From contig CAZZKG010000063.1 in assembly GCA_964654825.1 (NCBI GenBank), positions 1-19,255 of the forward strand: 19,255 bases of DNA, written 5' to 3'. Within the stretch, counting starts at the first letter, position 1, and each line of letters starts with the position of its first letter. Origin of the DNA: CAZZKG01 sp964654825. Lineage in GTDB: Bacteria; Gemmatimonadota; CAZMKB01. Of this stretch, positions 14,636-19,255 are shown piece after piece. The notes under the pieces were generated by a model. It did not search any database. It was not told the DNA's origin and saw only the letters and a list, made by a program, of their open reading frames with translations. The position numbers and the translations under genes were made by a program.

Positions 14636-16267
14636 TTGACATTTCACCTGTTACTCCCGTGGCTGGTACTCCTGTCGCCTGCAGCCGCGATGGTTATCAT
14701 CACTCTGCTCACCCTGCGGAGGACAGCGCTCTCCGCCGGCATTTCGGTCGGTGCCTGCTCGCTGAGTTTCCTTTTCTCGGTGCCTCTTATCTACGAAGCT
14801 CTTCTCGATCCGCACGCGGAACCGCTGCACGTTTCCATGTCCTGGCTGCGTGTCGCCGATGTACAGTTCCGTGTCGGCGCCTCGGTCGACACCCTCACCG
14901 CGGCCATGCTGCTCGTGGTGACCTTCGTGGGGTTGTTGATACACATCTACTCGATAGGTTACATGCACGGCGAGGCGGGTTTCTCCCGTTATTTCGCCCA
15001 GCTCTCGCTTTTCATGTTCTCCATGCTAGGTATTGTTCTCGCGGACAACTTCGTGATGATTTTTATTTTCTGGGAGCTGGTAGGCCTCAGTTCCTACCTT
15101 CTGATCGGGTACGACTACGACCGCCCGGCAGCCGCCGATGCGGGGAAGAAGGCGTTTCTTGTGAACCGGATCGGCGATTTCGGCTTCATCCTCGGTATCG
15201 TTATCCTGTTCTACGCCGCCGGCACCATGGATTTCAACGAGATCAAGAGTGGGCTCGAAACCGGTGCATTAGCGCACACGCCGCTTCTCGCCGCCGTCCT
15301 CCTGGTCTTTCTCGGAGCGCTCGCCAAATCCGCCCAGTTTCCGCTTCACGTGTGGCTGCCGGACGCTATGGAAGGGCCGACTCCGGTCAGCGCTTTGATT
15401 CACGCCGCCACCATGGTCGCAGCGGGGGTCTACCTGCTGGCGCGCACCTTCACCCTGTTCGCTGCAGAACCGGCGTCTATGACGATCGTGGCATACATCG
15501 GAGGATTCACNNNNNNNNNNNNNNNNNNNNNNNNNNNNNNNNNNNNNNNNNNNNNNNNNNNNNNNNNNNNNNNNNNNNNNNNNNNNNNNNNNNNNNNNNN
15601 NNNNNNNNNNCCGATTCTCTACGGGGCCGGAGTCACGGCCGCGTTTCTCACCGCTTTTTACATGTCACGACTGCTCGTTATCGCTTTTTTGGGGAAGCCC
15701 CTCAAGGAGCTGCCGGTCCACGAATCTCCTCCGGTGATGACCGTGCCGCTCGTCGTTCTCGCGGTATTCTCTGTCGTCGCGGGGTGGATCGGAGCGGGGT
15801 GTCCCGTACCCTTTCTGTTCAAAGGCAGCGTTGGCTTCGGTTCATTCATCTACAGCGGCGACCACGGACACGCACCGGAGTTTCACATGAGCGTCCTGGT
15901 CCTCTCGACAGTCGTCGCTCTGGCGGGGCTGGCAGCCGGGTACCTCGTGTACGCGAAGGGGATCCCGGATCCCGGGAGGATGCGGGAGAGATTTCGGCCG
16001 TTCTATTCGCTTCTGGTCAGAAAGTATTTCATGGACGACATCTACGACTGGCTGGTGGAAATCGTGCAGCAGGGATGGTCCCGGCTCTGCGATCTCTTCG
16101 ATCGATGGATTCTCATACGAACGATGGTGAACGGCCTGGCGGGAAGCACATCGTGGTTAGGGGAAAAATCCCGTCTCCTTCAGACCGGACAGCTGCAGAC
16201 GGGGATACTCCTGATCGGCGGGGGTACCGTGATATTCCTCTTCATATTGTTCTCCGGAGGGAAGTAA
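14636..16267 (+). CDS. nuoL: NADH-quinone oxidoreductase subunit L, interrupted by assembly gap
   Basis: Distal antiporter-like subunit of the membrane arm, with a long lateral helix at its C-terminus. The start is TTG 14636, with GAGGA overlapping the nuoK stop; no closer ATG exists. Seen before the gap: IYSIGYMHGE (104-113), E147 in FWELVGLSSYLLIG (TM5 glutamate), K231 in ALAKSAQFPLHVWLPDAMEGPTP (TM7 lysine) and H256. After the gap: TAFYMSR-LL and, at the end, LQTGQLQTG. The run of 100 Ns (15511-15610) removes the DIKR...YS and HAFFKA-type core and the GFFSKDE-type segment. Reading resumes in the same nominal frame, but the true gap length is unknown. 543 codons as shown, against usually 600 or more. 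Confidence 0.95.
   Translation: MTFHLLLPWLVLLSPAAAMVIITLLTLRRTALSAGISVGACSLSFLFSVPLIYEALLDPHAEPLHVSMSWLRVADVQFRVGASVDTLTAAMLLVVTFVGLLIHIYSIGYMHGEAGFSRYFAQLSLFMFSMLGIVLADNFVMIFIFWELVGLSSYLLIGYDYDRPAAADAGKKAFLVNRIGDFGFILGIVILFYAAGTMDFNEIKSGLETGALAHTPLLAAVLLVFLGALAKSAQFPLHVWLPDAMEGPTPVSALIHAATMVAAGVYLLARTFTLFAAEPASMTIVAYIGGFXXXXXXXXXXXXXXXXXXXXXXXXXXXXXXXXXXPILYGAGVTAAFLTAFYMSRLLVIAFLGKPLKELPVHESPPVMTVPLVVLAVFSVVAGWIGAGCPVPFLFKGSVGFGSFIYSGDHGHAPEFHMSVLVLSTVVALAGLAAGYLVYAKGIPDPGRMRERFRPFYSLLVRKYFMDDIYDWLVEIVQQGWSRLCDLFDRWILIRTMVNGLAGSTSWLGEKSRLLQTGQLQTGILLIGGGTVIFLFILFSGGK
15511..15610. other. assembly gap of 100 Ns inside nuoL
   Basis: Exactly 100 Ns, a conventional placeholder for a scaffold join of unknown size. 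The sequence on both sides belongs to nuoL and is collinear. By comparison with the paralogous stretch of NuoM in this window, roughly 110-130 residues are missing, so the real gap is probably about 330-390 bases. Confidence 0.9.
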
Positions 16268-16270
16268 CGG

Positions 16271-17794
16271 ATGGACTTTCCGATACTACCGGTACTCGCT
16301 CTGGCTCCGGCAATCGGGGCGATCATCATCCTGTTCGTCCCGTCCGACCGGAAGAACGCCGTCCGCACAGTCGCCGCCTGTTCCACCGCCGTGAGCCTTA
16401 TGCTCGCCGTCCTGCTCTATTTTCTGTATGACGGCGAGGCTGCCGGATTCCAGTTCGTCACGAAGGTCTCCTGGGTAAAATCGCTCGGTATCAGCTACCA
16501 CGCGGGTGTGGACGGGATCGGGATAGCCATGCTGCTTTTGACCGGTACGGTCATCTTCACCGGGGTGTTCGTGTCGTGGTCCATCGAGGACATGGTAAAG
16601 GAGCACTACATCCTCCTCCTGCTCCTCGTCACAGGTGTGTTCGGGGTGTTCATGTCCCTGGATCTGCTTTTCTTCTACCTCTTCTACGAGCTGTCGGTGG
16701 CGCCGATGTATCTGCTCATCGCGATCTGGGGTTCGAGCAGCAGGGAGTACAGCAAAGAATACGCTGCCATGAAGCTCACTCTGTATCTGACCCTGGGGGC
16801 GTTGTTCGCCCTCGTGGGTATTCTGATCCTTTACTCTGCGGCGGGATCGGCGACGGGGGTCTACACGTCCGACATTCTCGAGCTCAGAGAAGCCGGTTTC
16901 GATCCTCACATGCAGGTTCTCATATTCCCATTCATCCTGCTCGGATTCGGGGTGATCGTTCCCATGTGGCCGTTTCACACATGGTCGCCGATCGGTCACG
17001 CTTCTGCTCCCGCGGCGGTGTCGATGCTTCACGCCGGGGTACTGATGAAGCTCGGGGCCTTTGCGATCATTCGTATCGGGATGAGCGTGCTGCCGGTCGG
17101 CGCGGTGAAATGGTTTCCTTTCGTGGCTTTTTTCTGCATGTTCAACATCCTCTACGGCGGCTACGTCGCGATGAACCAGAAGGATATCAAATTCATCATC
17201 GGTTATTCGAGTTCGAGCCACATGGGTTACGTTCTCCTCGGACTGGCCGGGATGAGTGTGGTCGCTCTGAACGGTGCGGTCTTCATGATGTTCGCTCACG
17301 GGATCATGACCGCCCTCCTGTTCGGACTGGTTGGTTTTTTCTACGACCAGACCCACACCCGGATGGTCCCTGATCTCGGGGGGCTCTCGAAGCAGATCCC
17401 GTTCGTGGGTGTGGCATTTACGATCGGCGCGTTGGCCTCTAGCGGACTTCCGGGGACGGCGAATTTCGTCGGCGAGCTCCTCGTCATCATCGGTGCCTGG
17501 AAACAGTATCCCATTCCCACCATCGCCGCGGCGTTCGGTATCGTCATCACGGCGACCTACATGCTGCGGGCCGTGGCGGGTGTTTTCTTCGGTCCGATGG
17601 ATGCTAAGTGGCGGGGCCTCAAGGATGCCGTGCTCGTACGCGAACGGCTTCCGTATGTCGTGTTGATTGTCATTCTGATCGTTTTCGGATTCGCCCCCGG
17701 TTCTCTCGTCGACCTCATCGAGAGCGGTGTGACCCCCGTGATCGAAAAGCTCGAGGCGGCACGGAGTGTGGCCGGGGCGACCGGTTTCTTCTGA
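16271..17794 (+). CDS. nuoM: NADH-quinone oxidoreductase subunit M with atypical TM7
   Basis: Middle antiporter-like proton channel of the membrane arm. Seen: 507 residues with about 14 helices. The TM5 glutamate E140 is in FYLFYELSVAPMYLLI. The TM8 lysine K260 is in HAGVLMKLGAF. NQKDIKFIIGYSSSSHMGY (302-320) and the TM12 glutamate E402 (FVGELLV) follow. In TM7, family members normally read F-A-x-K-x-P, but here it is FGVIVPMWPFHTWSP, with Ile229 (ATC, 16955-16957) in place of lysine. The following LPDAH-like loop is SPIGHASAP. The start ATG 16271 lies three bases after nuoL, with GGAGGGA inside the end of nuoL. Subunit identity is certain; the meaning of the substitution is not. Confidence 0.96.
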   Translation: MDFPILPVLALAPAIGAIIILFVPSDRKNAVRTVAACSTAVSLMLAVLLYFLYDGEAAGFQFVTKVSWVKSLGISYHAGVDGIGIAMLLLTGTVIFTGVFVSWSIEDMVKEHYILLLLLVTGVFGVFMSLDLLFFYLFYELSVAPMYLLIAIWGSSSREYSKEYAAMKLTLYLTLGALFALVGILILYSAAGSATGVYTSDILELREAGFDPHMQVLIFPFILLGFGVIVPMWPFHTWSPIGHASAPAAVSMLHAGVLMKLGAFAIIRIGMSVLPVGAVKWFPFVAFFCMFNILYGGYVAMNQKDIKFIIGYSSSSHMGYVLLGLAGMSVVALNGAVFMMFAHGIMTALLFGLVGFFYDQTHTRMVPDLGGLSKQIPFVGVAFTIGALASSGLPGTANFVGELLVIIGAWKQYPIPTIAAAFGIVITATYMLRAVAGVFFGPMDAKWRGLKDAVLVRERLPYVVLIVILIVFGFAPGSLVDLIESGVTPVIEKLEAARSVAGATGFF

Positions 17795-17807
17795 TCGGGG
17801 ACTTCGT

Positions 17808-19241
17808 ATGGCAGGTACGGGTTATCCATTTTTACTGGAAATGGAGACGGCGGTCTTCGTGTTCGGCGCTCTTCTCCTTTCTCTCGATATGGTGCTGAGG
17901 GGGAGCAGACCCGGCTTGATGAAAAAAATCGCTCATGTTGGGATGGCCGCGCTCCTGGCCTACAGTTTTCTGCCCCGCGGAGCCGGTATCGGCTGGCACG
18001 GGATGGTTGTGGCCGATTCCACCTCCCTCTTCTTCGAACGGTTCTTCCTCACGGCCGGTCTTCTGGTGTTCATCATGATGGGACGATCGAGGGAACTCGA
18101 GGGAAGGGACCCGGCCGAATACTACGCACTGTCCACCTTCGCCATGCTGGGCATGATGTTTATGGCCAGGGCCCACAACCTCATGACGCTGTTCATGGCC
18201 CTCGAGCTTCTCACCATCTCGTTTTATGTGCTCGTGGCTTACAGCAGGGATGAGAATCTCGGGTTGGAAGCGGGGATCAAATACCTGGTGATCGGAACGG
18301 TCAGCGCGGCATTCATTCTCCTCGGCATCGCCTTCATTTACGGAGCGACCGGCTCGCTGGATTACAGCCGCCTCGCCGAAATCGTCGACACAGGCGGCAG
18401 TCGTGACCCGATGCTGCTGCCCGGGCTCATCCTGCTTCTGCTCGGCCTCGGGTTCAAGATTTCGAGTATTCCGTTTCATTCCTGGGCGCCGGACGTATAC
18501 GAGGGTGCCCCGACCCCGGTCGTCGCTTTCCTGTCGGTTGGAAGCAAGGCGGCCGGGTTCGTGCTCTTTCAGCGGCTGGTCTTTTCCGTCTTTCTGCCGA
18601 TCAGGTCCGAATGGGGTCTCGTACTCGCTCTGGTAGCTACATTTACACTGTTCTTTGGTAACCTGGGAGCGATACCCCAGACCAATATCAAGCGACTCCT
18701 CGGTTATTCGGGGATTGCTCAGGCCGGGTACCTTCTGCTGGGGCTGGTATCGGGCAGTGTCAATGGCGGGGCCGCGATGCTCTATTACCTCACCGGGTAT
18801 CTCTTCTCCAATCTCCTGGCTTTTCTCGTGATCATTCTCTTCAGGCAGGTGGTCACGAGTCACGAGATCACGGAATATTCGGGTCTTGCCCGTCGCTCAC
18901 CCCTCCTCGCTGCATCTCTCCTCATTGCAATGCTCTCTCTCGCGGGTGTGCCGCCTCTGGTCGGGTTTTTCGGCAAGTTTCTCCTCGTCGCTTCCATCGT
19001 CGAGGCGGGTTACTGGTGGCTCGCCGTCATCGCAATCCTGAACGTGGTTGTGGCGCTTTTCTACTATCTGAAGGTCGGAAAGACCATGTATGTTGACTCT
19101 CCGCTCAGCACCGACCCCATCCGCCTCAGCATTTCCATGAAAGTCCTCCTCTATGGATGCGTGACGGTGATCATCCTGCTGGGTCTTTTCCAGGCCCCGC
19201 TTTACGATTCCGCCCGTGCCGCCATGACCGGCCTCTTCTGA
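17808..19241 (+). CDS. nuoN: NADH-quinone oxidoreductase subunit N
   Basis: Third antiporter-like subunit, next to NuoK in the membrane arm, and the last gene of the operon. Seen: 477 residues with about 14 helices and every key channel residue: E133 (MALELLTISFY), K217 in LGFKISSIPFHSWAPDVYEG, K247 (SVGSKAAGF) and K390 (GFFGKF). NIKRLLGYSGIAQAGYLLLG (293-312) is conserved. The ATG at 17808, 13 bases after nuoM with GGGGA upstream, is preferred over an in-frame ATG at 17766 that would lie inside nuoM and add an arginine-rich non-homologous lead. Only 14 bases follow the stop, so no terminator can be assessed. Confidence 0.95.
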   Translation: MAGTGYPFLLEMETAVFVFGALLLSLDMVLRGSRPGLMKKIAHVGMAALLAYSFLPRGAGIGWHGMVVADSTSLFFERFFLTAGLLVFIMMGRSRELEGRDPAEYYALSTFAMLGMMFMARAHNLMTLFMALELLTISFYVLVAYSRDENLGLEAGIKYLVIGTVSAAFILLGIAFIYGATGSLDYSRLAEIVDTGGSRDPMLLPGLILLLLGLGFKISSIPFHSWAPDVYEGAPTPVVAFLSVGSKAAGFVLFQRLVFSVFLPIRSEWGLVLALVATFTLFFGNLGAIPQTNIKRLLGYSGIAQAGYLLLGLVSGSVNGGAAMLYYLTGYLFSNLLAFLVIILFRQVVTSHEITEYSGLARRSPLLAASLLIAMLSLAGVPPLVGFFGKFLLVASIVEAGYWWLAVIAILNVVVALFYYLKVGKTMYVDSPLSTDPIRLSISMKVLLYGCVTVIILLGLFQAPLYDSARAAMTGLF

Positions 19242-19255
19242 GCAAGTGAACCATT

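Noticed and set aside
14659..16431. 590-codon open frame overlapping nuoL and the start of nuoM in another phase
   Set aside because: Its product is dominated by Arg, Ser, His and Gly with no helices or motifs, while nuoL in the other frame has all the family motifs. It is a by-product of GC-rich codon use.

Overview
This window looks like a draft contig from an uncultivated, moderately GC-rich Gram-negative bacterium. A run of exactly 100 Ns at 15511-15610 marks a scaffold join. Gene content points loosely to the FCB-type candidate phyla or a related deep lineage, but the sequence does not fix the taxon. The pointers are a DUF3667-like membrane protein, a secreted beta-helix protein ending in a DIGAFEF-type motif, and a full nuo operon with slightly divergent subunits. 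I see no tRNA, rRNA, CRISPR array or intact mobile element.

Left part (1-4760), accessory. A consensus-like promoter (69-97) followed by a short dyad (117-130) precedes a possible 35-residue single-pass membrane peptide (212-319). A perfect 12-bp-stem hairpin follows at 414-442. Three genes then lie on the minus strand: a secreted protein of three ~107-residue beta-sandwich-like repeats (515-1600), a radical SAM/SPASM-like enzyme (1849-2865), and a secreted right-handed beta-helix protein (3356-4591). Between the last two is a decayed fragment of an IS21-family transposase (IstA), about 2952-3392. The beta-helix gene and its flanks are visibly more AT-rich than the rest.

Middle (4639-5852). 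Two back-to-back promoters separate the beta-helix gene from a plus-strand gene for a DUF3667-like protein with an N-terminal zinc ribbon and about five membrane helices.

Right part (5881-19241). A strong sigma70-like promoter (TTGACA-16-TATATT) leads into one complete respiratory complex I operon in the canonical order nuoA-B-C-D-E-F-G-H-I-J-K-L-M-N. The genes are mostly linked by ATGA overlaps or gaps of 13 bases or fewer. NuoE, F and G form the NADH-oxidising module, NuoB, C, D and I the quinone-reducing arm, and NuoA, H, J, K, L, M and N the proton-translocating membrane arm. All fourteen subunits are present, so a true NADH:quinone oxidoreductase is expected rather than an 11- or 12-subunit ferredoxin or F420 version.

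The points most worth a second look are inside this otherwise ordinary operon. NuoM has isoleucine where the TM7 channel lysine is expected, while its paralogues NuoL and NuoN keep theirs. NuoD has an insertion of about 50 residues. NuoG is short with a reduced molybdopterin-like domain. An eight-codon minicistron lies between nuoI and nuoJ. The N gap in nuoL must hide much more than 100 bases. I did not find a convincing new defence system, mobile system or biosynthetic system.
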